This document shows positions 1 through 8,940 of a DNA stretch of 64,000 nucleotides, piece after piece (within the stretch, counting starts at the first letter, position 1; each line of letters begins with the position of its first letter). A program made the position numbers and the translations under genes. The DNA is taken from positions 1-64,000 of the forward strand of contig JAUILN010000015.1 of assembly GCA_030432695.1 (NCBI GenBank), in the 5' to 3' direction. The notes below the pieces were generated by a model, which saw nothing but the letters and a program-made list of their open reading frames with translations, searched no databases and was not told the origin of the DNA. Source of the DNA: a bacterium (lineage in GTDB: Bacteria; Planctomycetota; UBA1135; UBA2386).

Positions 1-125
1 ACTCCTCGAGACCTCATCGCTGGCCCCCACAATCGCTTGGCGCGAACCGCCGATCCGGCACCGGTCTGTACGCTCGCGTCGTGCCGCGAGACCTCCGGAA
101 GTCGCTTAGGCGAACGCTTGTTTGA

Positions 126-614
126 GGCCTAGGGGGGCGCCGCTTCTCCGACGCGACAGCCCGGCTGGAGCCCATCCTGAGTCAATCCCTGGCGTTCGCG
201 GACTTCGATCGTGATGGTGATCTGGACCTCCTCTACCGAATCGGTCAGACCAACGACAGCCAGGTCGCCGTGAGCATGTTCCGCCAGACCTGGGCCCCGC
301 GCACCGCGACGCTCGGAGGCAATCTCACCCTCGAGCTCCACGCGCCACCCGGCCGGTTCGCGCTGCTCTCGGTATCCCCGGCTCTCACCCACATCGACCT
401 CGGCGCCCGCGGCCTCTGGCAGCTCGATGTGGCGAGCAGCGTGCAGTTCCCCAGCGTCACGATGCCGGCCACGCGCCGCCACGACATCGTGCTGAGCGTC
501 CCGAACGACGCCGCTCTGCGTGGCGTCGACCTGCACTGGCAGGCGATCGAGGTCGATCCCGGGGCGACGAATGCGGTGCGGGTGGGCAATCGGGCGACCA
601 CGCGGTTCCAGTGA
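126..614 (+). pseudogene. 5'-truncated FG-GAP/VCBS-repeat exported protein (C-terminal remnant)
   Basis: This frame is open from 126 to a TGA at 612-614, but an in-frame TGA lies at 123-125 and there is no ATG, GTG or TTG before the GTG at 270. The peptide starts in the middle of a VCBS/FG-GAP repeat (RRFSDATARL, then FADFDRDGDLDLL, a calcium-loop pattern at about 193-231). It continues into a C-terminal domain ending near VPNDAALRGVDLHWQ. Bases 1-122 do not look coding in any forward frame. The domain calls are secure. The reading as a gene cut off near base 125 by rearrangement (or misassembly) is inference; an intact short gene from GTG 270 is less likely because the repeat motif lies upstream of it. 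Confidence 0.6.
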
Positions 615-670
615 GGGAATCGGCGGGGCGGCGCCAGTCCGCCCCGAGGTCCCGCCGGCGAGCCTCCCGG

Positions 671-679
671 CGTAGACTG
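671..679 (+). promoter_or_regulatory. CGTAGACTG promoter-like motif (TAGACT -10 box)
   Basis: CGTAGACTG lies 91 bases upstream of the SBBP-protein start at 771, inside the 156-base gap after the preceding stop. The same 9-mer occurs upstream of the exported-protein genes at 38692 and 16840 (reverse). TAGACT fits a TANNNT -10 box. No convincing -35 element is visible. Confidence 0.4.
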
Positions 680-770
680 TCCCAGCGGCGGTGGCCGGGC
701 ATCCCCAGTCCGGCCGGAGTCGCGGTCCGAAGCTGCACGGGCCGTCGCCTGCCGTCCCTGCCCTCCTCCC

Positions 771-3700
771 ATGACATCGCTTCCCCCAGCCCGCGCCCGG
801 CGGGTGCTCCGGTCGTTGGCACTGGCCGCGGTCTCGGCCACTCTCGCCGTCGCGCAGGTTCCCGCGCAGGCGCCCGCTGCGGCGTCGACGAACGTCGCCT
901 CTCCGGCCGCCTTCGCCTCCCCGCGCTCCGGCCCGCTGTTCGTCCCGAATCGGGGCGGGTGGGATCCGGCGGTCCGCTTCGCGGTGGTCCATGGGCCGAC
1001 GCCGGCGTGGATCGAGGCCGACGGGTTCCGGTTGCTGGGACAGGGGGCGGAGGGCGGCACCGTGCTGCGGTTCGCTTTCGAGGGCGGCGTGGCGACGCGG
1101 ATCGAGGGGCTCGGTGAACCGCGGGCCGCCGTGCACCGGCTGGTCGGCGCGCAGCGTGGCGGCGGCGAGGCCTTCGGGGCGGTGCGCTTCGAGGCGGTGT
1201 GGCCGGGCATCGACGTGGTGGTCCGCTCCGACCCCGAGGCCGGTGCCGCAGGTGCCCTGGCCTACGACCTGCACGTGGCGCCGGGGGCGGATCTGAGTCG
1301 CGCGGTGCTCCGGGTCGAAGGCGCCGCATCGGTCGCGCTCCTCGATGACGGTCAGCTGGACATCGTGGGAGCGGTCGAGGATGGCGCGGATCCGCTGCGC
1401 CTGCGGCAGCGCGCGCCGGTGTCCTGGAGCTTGGCGGCGGACGGCACGAAGCAGAGCGTGCAGGTGCGCTTCTGCGATCTCGGCGCCGGCCGCTTCGGCT
1501 TCGTCGCTGCAGAGCGCGAGACGACCCGCCGGCTGGTCGTCGATCCGGGATTCACCTGGGTCGGATACCTGGGCCGCGGCGCCAGCGACCGGGTCGAGGC
1601 CGTCGCGGTGCGCGACGACGGCGTGTGGGTGACCGGCTTCGCGGGCTCCAGCCTGTTCCCCACCACGCCGGGCGCGTGGCGCGAGACCGGCGGCCGCGAC
1701 GTGTTCGTCTCCAAGCTCTCACCCGACGGCCGCGAGCTGCTCTGGTCGACGTTCTTCGGCGGCACGCAGGCCGATGTCGGCCGGGCGATCGACGTGGCGC
1801 CGGACGGCAGCGTGTGGTTCGGCGGCAACACCTCGTCGACCGACCTGCCGGTGACCGCCGACGCCGTGCAGCCGGTGTTCGGTGGCTACGGTCCGCTGCT
1901 CGCGATCGGGGATGGCTTCCTGGCGCGGCTGTCGGCCGATGGTGCGGCGCTGCGCTACTGCAGCTACCTGGGCGGCGGCGGTGACGACTTCGTCGAGATG
2001 GTCCGCGCGGTCTCGGACGACGAGGTGGTGTTCGCCGGCTACTGCGACTCCGACGACCTGCAGACCACGCCGGGTTGCCTGCAGCCCGTCTTCGGTAGCT
2101 CGTCGCTGATCGTGCCCGATGCGTTCGTCGGTCGGCTCGGCGGCGGCGGCGCGACGCTCGATTGGCTGACCTACTTCGGTGGGCAGGCGATGGAGTACGT
2201 CGCCGACGCCGAGGTCGCGCCGGACGGTTCGGTCTGGATCTGTGGCTGGACCGGCTCGATCGATTACCCCATCACGCCGGGCGCGGTGCGCACCATGGTC
2301 GGTGGACTCTGGGACGGTTACGTGGCGCGGATCTCGGCCGATGGCGCGAGCCTCTTGGCCTCGACCCTGCTCGGTGGCGACGGTCCTGACCAGGCCCGCG
2401 GGCTCGCCGTCGATCCGGTCAGCGGCGACTGCTTCGTGGTCGGCTCGGCGCTCGAGAGGATCCGGAGCCTGCCGCTCGGCGCAGAGGGTTGGCAGATCGC
2501 GCCGTTCGGCGATGCGGAGGGCTTCGTCTTCCGGGTCGCGCATGACGCGGCGAGTCTGCGGGCCGTCTCGCTGATCGGCGGATCTCTGGCTGACCTGCCG
2601 CTCGACGCCACGGTCCTCGACGATGGCTCCCTGGTGGTGGTTGGCGCGACCGAGGGCGGTGACCTGCCGACCGGGGACCAGGCTCCTCAGTCCGTGTTCG
2701 GCGGCGGTGTGAACGACGGGTTCGTGGTGCGCTTCGATCCGTGGTTGCGGCAGGCGCCGAGTCGGACGTTCCTCGGCGGCACGGAGAAGGAGCAGCTCGT
2801 CGCGGTGGCGGCGGTGCCCGGCACGACCGAGGTGGTCGCGGTGGGGGCGACCGAGTCCGCCGGTCTGGCGGTGGGGAGCCCCTTTTCGAATCGCTACTTT
2901 GGCGGGCTCGACGGGCTGGTGGCGCGCATCGACGTCGGCGGGATCTCGGCTGGCGCGGTCGAGGTGAGTCCGCGCGGCGCGCCGATCGCCGACGGCGTGA
3001 CCTTTGCCGCCGGCGACAGCGTCGACCTCGCGTTGCGCATCCACAATGGGACGGGCGCGGAAGCGGAGTTCGAATCGCTCGACGTGCTGATCGCCAGCCA
3101 GGGAGGTTTGGCGGGCACGGTGCGGACTCTGGCCGTCGTGGAGGACGTCGACGGCGACGGCCGTGCCGGTCCTGGCGAGCCGTTCCTGGCCGGGCCGCTG
3201 CCGGTGGATCGTGCCGACCTCGCGTTGTCGTTCGGCCGCCGCTCGCTCGAGGTCGGTGCGGACCTCGACGTGGTCTTGTCGCTCGCCACCGACTCGATGT
3301 GCCCCGAGGGCCGGGAGCTGTTCATGGGTGTGCTCGACCCTGCTGCGCTGTCGCTGCGCGCCGCGGCCGACGGCCGCGCGGCGACGGTGACCTTCCTGGG
3401 GCTGCCGGCAAGTTCCGCAAGCTCGCTGCAGAGTTCGGTCTGGGTCGCTGGCAAGCGGGTCGAGCTGGATCTCGACCAGGATGGTGACCTCGCGGTGACC
3501 GTGCTCGACGTGCGTCGGCTCGCGATGCGGCAGGGCGGCGCTGCGTCGGTCGGCGAGGACCTCGATCGCGATGGCAGCATCACCGCGGTCGAGGTCGACG
3601 CGGCGGTCGATGTGCTGCTCGGTCGGCCGGGCGTGGCGCTCGACGAACGGACGGTTGCTGCCGGCGGGGTGCTGGAACTCCTTGGCCTCGGTCTCGATGT

Positions 3701-3866
3701 CGACACGATCGTGCGTCTCGGCGGTCGAGTGCTGAAGCCGCTCGGCGGCGGCGAGCGCCTGCGCGCGTATGCCGTGCCCGCCGAACTGTCGGCCGGGATC
3801 TACCCGGTCGAAGTGCTGCGCGCCGGCGGCACGCCACGGTCGCTCGGCGAGCTCGAGATCCAGTGA
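771..3866 (+). CDS. Secreted SBBP beta-propeller protein with DUF7948 and dockerin-like C-terminus
   Basis: The protein has 1031 residues. An N-terminal signal peptide (Arg-rich start, then an Ala/Leu/Val core to about residue 35) predicts export. Residues about 55-250 match the domain that precedes SBBP repeats (FVPNRGGWDPAVRF, DUF7948 type). From about 260 to 720 there are repeated propeller blades of the pattern YLGG..D...A..V...G...V.G.T.S.D.P.T, ending with DGFV(A/S)(R/K)(L/F). The C-terminal third carries two Asp-rich loops (VDGDGRAGPGEP and DLDQDGDLAVTVLDVRRL...DLDRDGSITAVEV), like dockerin or EF-hand type I repeats. The role is probably a surface or extracellular structural or binding protein; no catalytic residues are recognised. 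The gene overlaps thiD by 4 bases (GTGA), so the two are probably co-transcribed. Confidence 0.85.
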   Translation: MTSLPPARARRVLRSLALAAVSATLAVAQVPAQAPAAASTNVASPAAFASPRSGPLFVPNRGGWDPAVRFAVVHGPTPAWIEADGFRLLGQGAEGGTVLRFAFEGGVATRIEGLGEPRAAVHRLVGAQRGGGEAFGAVRFEAVWPGIDVVVRSDPEAGAAGALAYDLHVAPGADLSRAVLRVEGAASVALLDDGQLDIVGAVEDGADPLRLRQRAPVSWSLAADGTKQSVQVRFCDLGAGRFGFVAAERETTRRLVVDPGFTWVGYLGRGASDRVEAVAVRDDGVWVTGFAGSSLFPTTPGAWRETGGRDVFVSKLSPDGRELLWSTFFGGTQADVGRAIDVAPDGSVWFGGNTSSTDLPVTADAVQPVFGGYGPLLAIGDGFLARLSADGAALRYCSYLGGGGDDFVEMVRAVSDDEVVFAGYCDSDDLQTTPGCLQPVFGSSSLIVPDAFVGRLGGGGATLDWLTYFGGQAMEYVADAEVAPDGSVWICGWTGSIDYPITPGAVRTMVGGLWDGYVARISADGASLLASTLLGGDGPDQARGLAVDPVSGDCFVVGSALERIRSLPLGAEGWQIAPFGDAEGFVFRVAHDAASLRAVSLIGGSLADLPLDATVLDDGSLVVVGATEGGDLPTGDQAPQSVFGGGVNDGFVVRFDPWLRQAPSRTFLGGTEKEQLVAVAAVPGTTEVVAVGATESAGLAVGSPFSNRYFGGLDGLVARIDVGGISAGAVEVSPRGAPIADGVTFAAGDSVDLALRIHNGTGAEAEFESLDVLIASQGGLAGTVRTLAVVEDVDGDGRAGPGEPFLAGPLPVDRADLALSFGRRSLEVGADLDVVLSLATDSMCPEGRELFMGVLDPAALSLRAAADGRAATVTFLGLPASSASSLQSSVWVAGKRVELDLDQDGDLAVTVLDVRRLAMRQGGAASVGEDLDRDGSITAVEVDAAVDVLLGRPGVALDERTVAAGGVLELLGLGLDVDTIVRLGGRVLKPLGGGERLRAYAVPAELSAGIYPVEVLRAGGTPRSLGELEIQ

Positions 3867-4651
3867 CGCGCAGCGGCACGATTCCGGAAGTGGATCCCGG
3901 CCGGCCGCGGGTGCTGACCGTCGCGGGTGTGGATCCTTGCGGCGGCGCCGGACTGGTGGCGGACGTGCGCGCGATCGAGGCAGCGGGCGGCTTCGCGCTG
4001 GCGGTGCCGACCTGCACGACGGTGCAGAATCGGCGCGGTTTCGAGCGTGCCACACCGACCCGCGTGGAGGACTTCACCGCGATGCTCGATGCGGTCGAGG
4101 CGGACGGCCCGATCGACGCCGTGAAGACGGGGTTGTTCGTCGCGGTCGAGACGCTCGCGGCCTTCACCGCGTGGTTCCGGGCTCTGCCGCGACGCCCGCT
4201 GTTGGTGGTCGACCCCGTGCTCTCGGCGACAGCAGGCGGTGGTCAGGGTGTCGTCGACGCCTGCGTCGCGGCCTTCCCCGAACTGGTCGGTCGCGGTGCG
4301 GTGATCACGCCCAACCTGCCCGAACTGCAGCGCCTTGCGGCAGGAGATCCTGTCGCCCTGTTGGCGGTCGGGGCGCGGGCGGTCTTGGTGAAGGGGGGGC
4401 ACGGCGACGGCGAGGAGGTGGTCGACACCCTGCACGAGTCCGGCGCGGAGCCACGTCAGTTCACGCGGCCGCGGATTCGGCGCGGTGGCGAGGTGCACGG
4501 CACCGGCTGCGTGCTGGCCTCGCTGCTGGCGACGCGCGTCGCGCGTGGCGAGTCGCTCGCGGCGGCCGCGCGCGGCGCCGGGGACGATCTGCGCCGCCTG
4601 CTCGTGACCACCGCGGACGGAACGCTGCCGACCCCGCTCGGTGGGCGCTGA
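3863..4651 (+). CDS. thiD: Hydroxymethylpyrimidine/phosphomethylpyrimidine kinase
   Basis: This 262-residue ribokinase-fold kinase should phosphorylate HMP and HMP-P to HMP-PP in thiamine synthesis or salvage in the cytoplasm. Visible family motifs are VAGVDPCGGAGLVADVRAI near the N-terminus, DAVKTGL, VVDPVL in the middle, ITPNLPE, VLVKGGH, and the C-terminal anion-hole/catalytic segment VHGTGCVLASLLA (the HGTGC motif). Length is normal for ThiD. The GTG start overlaps the stop of the SBBP gene, which decides the start and implies translational coupling. A thiamine gene behind an exported propeller protein is an odd pairing, and no other thi gene is nearby. Confidence 0.92.
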   Translation: MTRSGTIPEVDPGRPRVLTVAGVDPCGGAGLVADVRAIEAAGGFALAVPTCTTVQNRRGFERATPTRVEDFTAMLDAVEADGPIDAVKTGLFVAVETLAAFTAWFRALPRRPLLVVDPVLSATAGGGQGVVDACVAAFPELVGRGAVITPNLPELQRLAAGDPVALLAVGARAVLVKGGHGDGEEVVDTLHESGAEPRQFTRPRIRRGGEVHGTGCVLASLLATRVARGESLAAAARGAGDDLRRLLVTTADGTLPTPLGGR

Positions 4652-4690
4652 TCGCGGGCCGGGTGGCGGGGGCCGTGGCGCGGCGCGGGG

Positions 4691-5101
4691 TCAGGTCTTC
4701 GTCGGGTCCGCGACACCTTGGCGTGCGAGGTCGGCACGGAGCAGTCGCACGTTGCGCTCGTTGGCGCGGAACCACGCGTCGAAGGCGTCGCCGAGGATCG
4801 GCACCATGCCGACGGTGGCGTCCAGCAGGGTGTTCCAGGTCATGCGGAGTTGGGTCCGCCGACGGGCTCCCAGTCGGCGCCCCTCGACCACGAACCAGGC
4901 GGACACCAGCGCGGTGAGCGAATCGCCCACCACCGGCACGAGGCCGACGAGCGGGTCGAGGCCGATCCGGAACGAGGTGCCGGGGATCGTGATCGAGGTG
5001 TCGAGCAGGCGGGCGAGCCGCTCGAGTCGGACCATCCGGCGGGTGGCGTCGGTCGGTGCGCGCTCGGCGCTCGAGTGCATGCGGGTGAGGACTCCGGTCA
5101 T
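4691..5101 (-). CDS. DUF4112 membrane-associated protein
   Basis: The protein has 136 residues. The central segment LDTSITIPGTSFRIGLDPLVGLVPVVGDSLTAL and the later TWNTLLDATVGMVPILGDAFDAWF form the paired GLxPxxGD motifs typical of DUF4112. These hydrophobic stretches (about residues 45-70 and 90-115) probably insert into or span the membrane. The C-terminus is Arg-rich. Function is unknown in the family. The gene converges on thiD, with 39 bases between the stops. Confidence 0.85.
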   Translation of the reverse strand: MTGVLTRMHSSAERAPTDATRRMVRLERLARLLDTSITIPGTSFRIGLDPLVGLVPVVGDSLTALVSAWFVVEGRRLGARRRTQLRMTWNTLLDATVGMVPILGDAFDAWFRANERNVRLLRADLARQGVADPTKT

Positions 5102-5243
5102 GGTCGGGCCCCTGTCGATTGCCGTGCCGCGCAGCGTCCCCGGGAGCTTCCCGGACGGGATTCGCGCTTCGGGGCGGAACCGGCTGGTTCTCCCGCTCGG
5201 AGCACGGCGGACCCGAGGCCGACCAGCACGGTCCGGAGCGGCA

Positions 5244-5313
5244 GAATCTACATCCGTCCTCGGGGCGGGCGCGCGAAGCGGGCCGCGGAGACCTGAACCG
5301 AGTCTGTAGATTC
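5244..5313. repeat. Spaced 9-bp inverted repeat (GAATCTACA / TGTAGATTC)
   Basis: GAATCTACA at 5244-5252 is the exact reverse complement of TGTAGATTC at 5305-5313. It lies in the 227-base gap between two reverse-strand genes. Each arm contains TAGATT, a TANNNT-type box close to the TAGACT motif seen elsewhere, so the arms could be paired promoter or binding sites for the DUF4112 gene. Function is not demonstrated. Confidence 0.3.
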
Positions 5314-5328
5314 GTCTTGGCTACACGC

Positions 5329-6498
5329 TCAGTGCCGCGGCGGATGCCGCTTGAGCTTGCCCTTCGCGAACGCCGCGGTCACTTCGGACAGGATGTCCTG
5401 CTCGACCCGCTGCAGGACCTCGAGCTGGTTCGCCGGCGGCAGGCGGAAGTTCGGATCGGTGGTCCACTCGGTCTCCGAGATCACCACCTTCCAGCCCTCC
5501 TGGATCGCCGCGTCGAAGCCTCGCGCGACCTCGACCAGCGAGCCGGGGTGCGCGGTCGCGAGGTGGCGGACCAATCCGAAGGCCACTCCGGCGCGGTGGT
5601 GGTCGAAGCCCTGGCCTTCCGGTTCGTCGGTGGCGGGCGAGCGTGACGGATCCCAGTCGGCGAACTCCTCCATCGTGAGCTCGGCGGGCAGCTTCTCCTG
5701 CTTGCGATGCGAGGACTTGAAGTCGCTCTTCAGCCGCTTGTCCCAGCCGGTGTGCTCCGCAGCCCACACGAAGCCGGCGCGGTAGGGGTAGCAGTAGATC
5801 GACTCCTTCACCGCCTCCTCGACGTGCCAGCCGAAGCCGAGCGCGAACCACGGCGGCTGCTGCGGGGCGAGGCGGCGCAAGAGCAGCTGGGCAGCACGGT
5901 GCGCGAGTTCGTTCTCTGGGTTCCACTCCTCCTGACCCTTGGCGTCGTCGAGCCAGGACGCGGCCAGCGGTTCGCTGAGCACGAAGCCGGTGACGCGGCG
6001 GGCGGGTCCCTGTGCCCAGGCCTGGAGGCGCGGGTCGATCGTCGCAACGTGGTCGAGGAGTGCCGGGTAGTCGGGCTCGGCCGCAGCGACGAGGACCACC
6101 GGCGGCTCGGGGGCCTCCAATTCGCCGAGCAGGCTGGTGACCTCGTCGACGGTGGCGTGCAGGGTGGCGAGCAGCTTCTTCACCTTCGGGCGCTCGCTGC
6201 GCGCCGACTGGCGGGCGTGCTCGGGACGGAGAACCAGCAGGACCTGCGCGTCGTCGCCCAGCACCAGGCGGTAGTCGTGGGCGGCGGCGAACGGGGCCCA
6301 GCGCGCGGCGACCGGCGCGGCCAGCGGCACGCGTTCGGCGAGGGTGGCGGCGTCGAGGTCTTCGCCCTTCCACGTGACTGGAACGGGCGACATCGGAACG
6401 GACGAGCCAGGAATCGACGCGTCGGCGTCGTCCTGCCCCGGGGACGACGCGGCGAACAGGAGGCCCGCGGCGAGCGCGAGCGGATGGAGTCTCGGCAT
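5329..6498 (-). CDS. Exported protein of unknown function
   Basis: I do not recognise this 389-residue protein. It starts with a clear signal peptide (MPRLHPLALAAGLLFAASS followed by PGQDD). The mature part has no transmembrane helix. Notable blocks are AVKESIYCYPYRAGFVWAAEHTG-like aromatic segments around residues 250-275, a Lys-rich patch (KRLKSDFKSSHRKQEK), an acidic linker, and a basic tail (KGKLKRHPPRH). The middle (HRAAQLLLRRLAPQQPPWFALGFGWHVEEAV) resembles the layout of peptidase-MA-like proteins, but a clear HExxH is absent. A periplasmic or surface location is the only safe inference. It is transcribed in the same direction as the acyl-CoA synthetase upstream, 102 bases away. Confidence 0.7.
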   Translation of the reverse strand: MPRLHPLALAAGLLFAASSPGQDDADASIPGSSVPMSPVPVTWKGEDLDAATLAERVPLAAPVAARWAPFAAAHDYRLVLGDDAQVLLVLRPEHARQSARSERPKVKKLLATLHATVDEVTSLLGELEAPEPPVVLVAAAEPDYPALLDHVATIDPRLQAWAQGPARRVTGFVLSEPLAASWLDDAKGQEEWNPENELAHRAAQLLLRRLAPQQPPWFALGFGWHVEEAVKESIYCYPYRAGFVWAAEHTGWDKRLKSDFKSSHRKQEKLPAELTMEEFADWDPSRSPATDEPEGQGFDHHRAGVAFGLVRHLATAHPGSLVEVARGFDAAIQEGWKVVISETEWTTDPNFRLPPANQLEVLQRVEQDILSEVTAAFAKGKLKRHPPRH

Positions 6499-6600
6499 GA
6501 AGGTCGAGGGGTCGGGGGGCAGTCACGCGCGGTGCGAGCCGCGTGCTACTTCCAACGTAGCCGGTAGCCGGCGCATCGGTAGCCCCCGGCGGGCGAGACC

Positions 6601-8406
6601 TCAGCCGAACAGCTCCGCCAGCGCGTCGGCGAAGTGTTCGGTGACCTTATGGCGCCGGACCTTCATGGTCTGCGTGAGCAGGCCGTTCTCGGCCGACAGC
6701 GGCTCCGTGACGATCTGGAACCCGGCGATGCGCTCCAAGGGCCGGAAGCCGTGATCGGCCGTGATCAACCGGTCGAGTTCGGCGCGGAACAGCTTGCGGA
6801 CCGGGTCCGCGCACAGGCGCCCGTCGCGCTCGCCCCAGTCGGTCCGCGCCAGCTCGTGCTCCAGGCACTCGAAGTGGGGGACCAGCAGCGCGCCGAGGTT
6901 CTTCTGGTCCTGACCGACCACCACCACCTGCTCGATCAGGGGCGAGGTCTTCAGCGCGGTCTCGATGCGCTCGGGTTCGACGTTCTCGCCGCCGGCCAGC
7001 ACGATCGTGTCCTTGGCGCGGCCGGTGATGCGGATCTCGCCGCGCTCGTCGATCAGGCCGAGGTCGCCGCTGTTGAACCACTGCTCGACCAGCACGCTGG
7101 CGGTGGCCTCGGGGTTCTTGTGGTAGCCGCGCATCACCTGCGGGCCGCGGATCCAGATCAGGCCGGTGAGACCCTGCGGTACCGGGTTGCCGTTCTCGTC
7201 GCGGATCGAGCACTCGGTGCGCGGCAGCGGCGGACCGATGGTGCCGACCCGGTTGCGCTCGGGCAGGCGCACCGCGACCACCGGGCTGGTCTCGGTCAGG
7301 CCGTAGCCGTTGAGCAGCGGCAGGCCCATGCCCACCAGTCGTTCGTCGACGTGGGCCGGCAGGGCGCCGCCGCCGGAGACCGCGATGCGCAGGTTGCCGC
7401 CGCTGGCTGCGGCGACCACCTTGGGCAGCACGGTGCGCTTCGCCAGCGCGTGGAGCAGCCGGGTCATCGGGCTCGCACGACCCGACGCGACCTTGCGGCA
7501 GTTCTCGAGCACTCCTTCGAGCAGCTTGCGCTTGCGTCCCTCGAGCTTGCGGACGTGTGCGACCAGGCCGTCGTGGATCAGCTCCCAGACCCGCGGCACC
7601 GCGACGAACACCGTCGGGCGGACCGCCGCGATGTCGTCCTTGAAGCGGCGCCGGTCGGAGTAGACCAGCTGGCTGCCGCCGCACAGCAGCACGTAGTCCA
7701 TGATCCGCTCATAGGCGTGCCACGACGGCAGGATCGACAGGGCGACGTCGTCGGGCGAGAAGTGCAGGACCTCTTCGACCATCTCGATGTTCTCGAGCAG
7801 GTTGCCGTGGGTGAGCTCGACGCCCTTGGGGTTCGCGGTGGTGCCCGAGGTGTAGATGATCGTCAGCAGGTCGTCGCGACCGACCTGATCGGCGGCCCGG
7901 TCGACGGCCTGGGGGTCCTCGACGAGCAGGGCGTCGCCCGCGGCGCAGAGGGCTTCGAAGGTCGAGGCGCTCTCGGGCGCGGGGCCGGACAGCGTCCAGA
8001 CGGTCTGGATCGCAGGGAGCCGGTCGTGGCGCGCGAGCAGCGCGGTGGCGGTCGCCTCGTCCTCGACGAACGCGAAGCGTGCCGCCGAGTGATTGAGGAT
8101 GAACTCGAGTTCGGCGGGTGGGGTGTCGGTGCCGCGTGGCACGTCGACCGCGCCGATCCACGCGCAGGCGAGGTCGGCGATCAGCCACTCGGCGCGGTTC
8201 TCGGAGATCAGTCCGACGTGGTCGCCTCGCGTGACACCCGCTGCGAGCAGGCCGGCGGCGAGTCGGCGGACCCGGTCGTGTAGTTGCCGAAACGTGATCG
8301 GCTCGCCGCCCTTCGGATGGCTGCGCGGCAGGAACACCCGGTCGCCGTGCTTGTCGGCGGAGCGACGCAGGAAGTCGGCGAAGTTGCGGAGGGAGCGGGT
8401 GTGCAT
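6601..8406 (-). CDS. Long-chain fatty acid-CoA ligase (AMP-forming)
   Basis: This 601-residue ANL-superfamily enzyme activates fatty acids to acyl-CoA via acyl-AMP, using ATP. Motifs run in order: the P-loop IIYTSGTTANPKG (about residue 175), LSILPSWHAYER, the acyl-CoA-synthetase segment LLNGYGLTETSP, WFNSGDLG, and GRAKDTIVLAGGENVEP with the hinge. The catalytic Lys region lies in the C-terminal QTMKVRRHKV. The WHAYER motif and overall length fit the FACS/FadD15-like group rather than acetyl-CoA synthetases. I chose ATG at 8406 (MHTRSLRNF); the frame extends upstream only to a TTG at 8448 with a Pro/Ala-rich, unconserved-looking leader. No beta-oxidation gene is adjacent, so the product could feed lipid synthesis or degradation. 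Confidence 0.9.
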   Translation of the reverse strand: MHTRSLRNFADFLRRSADKHGDRVFLPRSHPKGGEPITFRQLHDRVRRLAAGLLAAGVTRGDHVGLISENRAEWLIADLACAWIGAVDVPRGTDTPPAELEFILNHSAARFAFVEDEATATALLARHDRLPAIQTVWTLSGPAPESASTFEALCAAGDALLVEDPQAVDRAADQVGRDDLLTIIYTSGTTANPKGVELTHGNLLENIEMVEEVLHFSPDDVALSILPSWHAYERIMDYVLLCGGSQLVYSDRRRFKDDIAAVRPTVFVAVPRVWELIHDGLVAHVRKLEGRKRKLLEGVLENCRKVASGRASPMTRLLHALAKRTVLPKVVAAASGGNLRIAVSGGGALPAHVDERLVGMGLPLLNGYGLTETSPVVAVRLPERNRVGTIGPPLPRTECSIRDENGNPVPQGLTGLIWIRGPQVMRGYHKNPEATASVLVEQWFNSGDLGLIDERGEIRITGRAKDTIVLAGGENVEPERIETALKTSPLIEQVVVVGQDQKNLGALLVPHFECLEHELARTDWGERDGRLCADPVRKLFRAELDRLITADHGFRPLERIAGFQIVTEPLSAENGLLTQTMKVRRHKVTEHFADALAELFG

Positions 8407-8493
8407 CGCGGGCGGGCCGGGGGGTCGGGCGGGAGCTGGGGTCGACAAGGTCGGCTACCCGCGGGCCCGGCGCAAGAAGTCGGGATTCGATGC

Positions 8494-8522
8494 TTGCGCT
8501 CCCCCATGCCGCGCGGTAGTTT
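8494..8522 (+). promoter_or_regulatory. Promoter of tRNA-Gly (TTGCGC-17-TAGTTT)
   Basis: TTGCGC at 8494-8499 and TAGTTT at 8517-8522 are separated by exactly 17 bases, with the mature tRNA starting 16 bases downstream. This is the best-formed sigma-70-type promoter in the window and indicates what housekeeping elements look like here. Confidence 0.6.
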
Positions 8523-8538
8523 CCCCCGCCCAAGTGAG

Positions 8539-8613
8539 CGGGCGTAGCTCAGTGGTAGAGCATCACGTTGCCAACGTGAGGGTCGAGAGTTCGAATCTCT
8601 TCGCCCGCTCCAT
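8539..8613 (+). tRNA. tRNA-Gly (anticodon GCC)
   Basis: A complete cloverleaf can be drawn. The acceptor stem GCGGGCG (8539-8545) pairs with CGCCCGC (8603-8609). The D arm is GCTC...GAGC, the anticodon stem TCACG/CGTGA encloses loop TTGCCAA with GCC at 8571-8573, and the T arm is GAGAG-TTCGAAT-CTCTT. U is the discriminator at 8610 and the CCA end is encoded (8611-8613). It decodes GGC/GGU glycine codons. Confidence 0.97.
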
Positions 8614-8940
8614 TCTCCCTCCTCGTTGATCGCAGCCTCCTCGGGGGGGCGAGCCGAGAGGTCGAAAGCGCCGCCTTGTGGCAGGCGCGCGAGGGTCGAC
8701 GAGCGTATGTCATGCGATCGATGCGTGACCCGTCGGACACCCGCGCCTAGGGTGCTCCCGTCGACGGTGAATCCAGCGTCGCGGGCGGCGTCCAATGGGT
8801 CCGGTCGGATCGGATCCTCCGGTGGGGTGGCCGCTTCTCTTCGGGTCGAACCGGTCCGCGGTCGAAGGAGGAGGGAGCGGGGCCGACCCGAACAGGGCGT
8901 GGCGTCCGTCCATCCCCCGTAACCAGTCAGAGGCGAGTCG
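8614..8940. other. Gene-free stretch between tRNA-Gly and the LOG-domain gene
   Basis: These 327 bases contain no convincing ORF. A TAGGGT box at 8748-8753 could be a -10 element for the downstream gene, giving a leader of about 180 bases. GAGG at 8930-8933 is a ribosome-binding site supporting the TTG start at 8941. No terminator with a T-tract follows the tRNA. Confidence 0.5.

Noticed and set aside
3700-3866. TPP riboswitch before thiD
   Set aside because: thiD starts inside the stop codon of the preceding gene, leaving no leader, and no THI-box sequence is visible in the coding region upstream.
8406-8448. Upstream TTG start of the acyl-CoA ligase
   Set aside because: The added 14 residues are Pro/Ala-rich, lack a ribosome-binding site, and the family-like N-terminus begins at ATG 8406.
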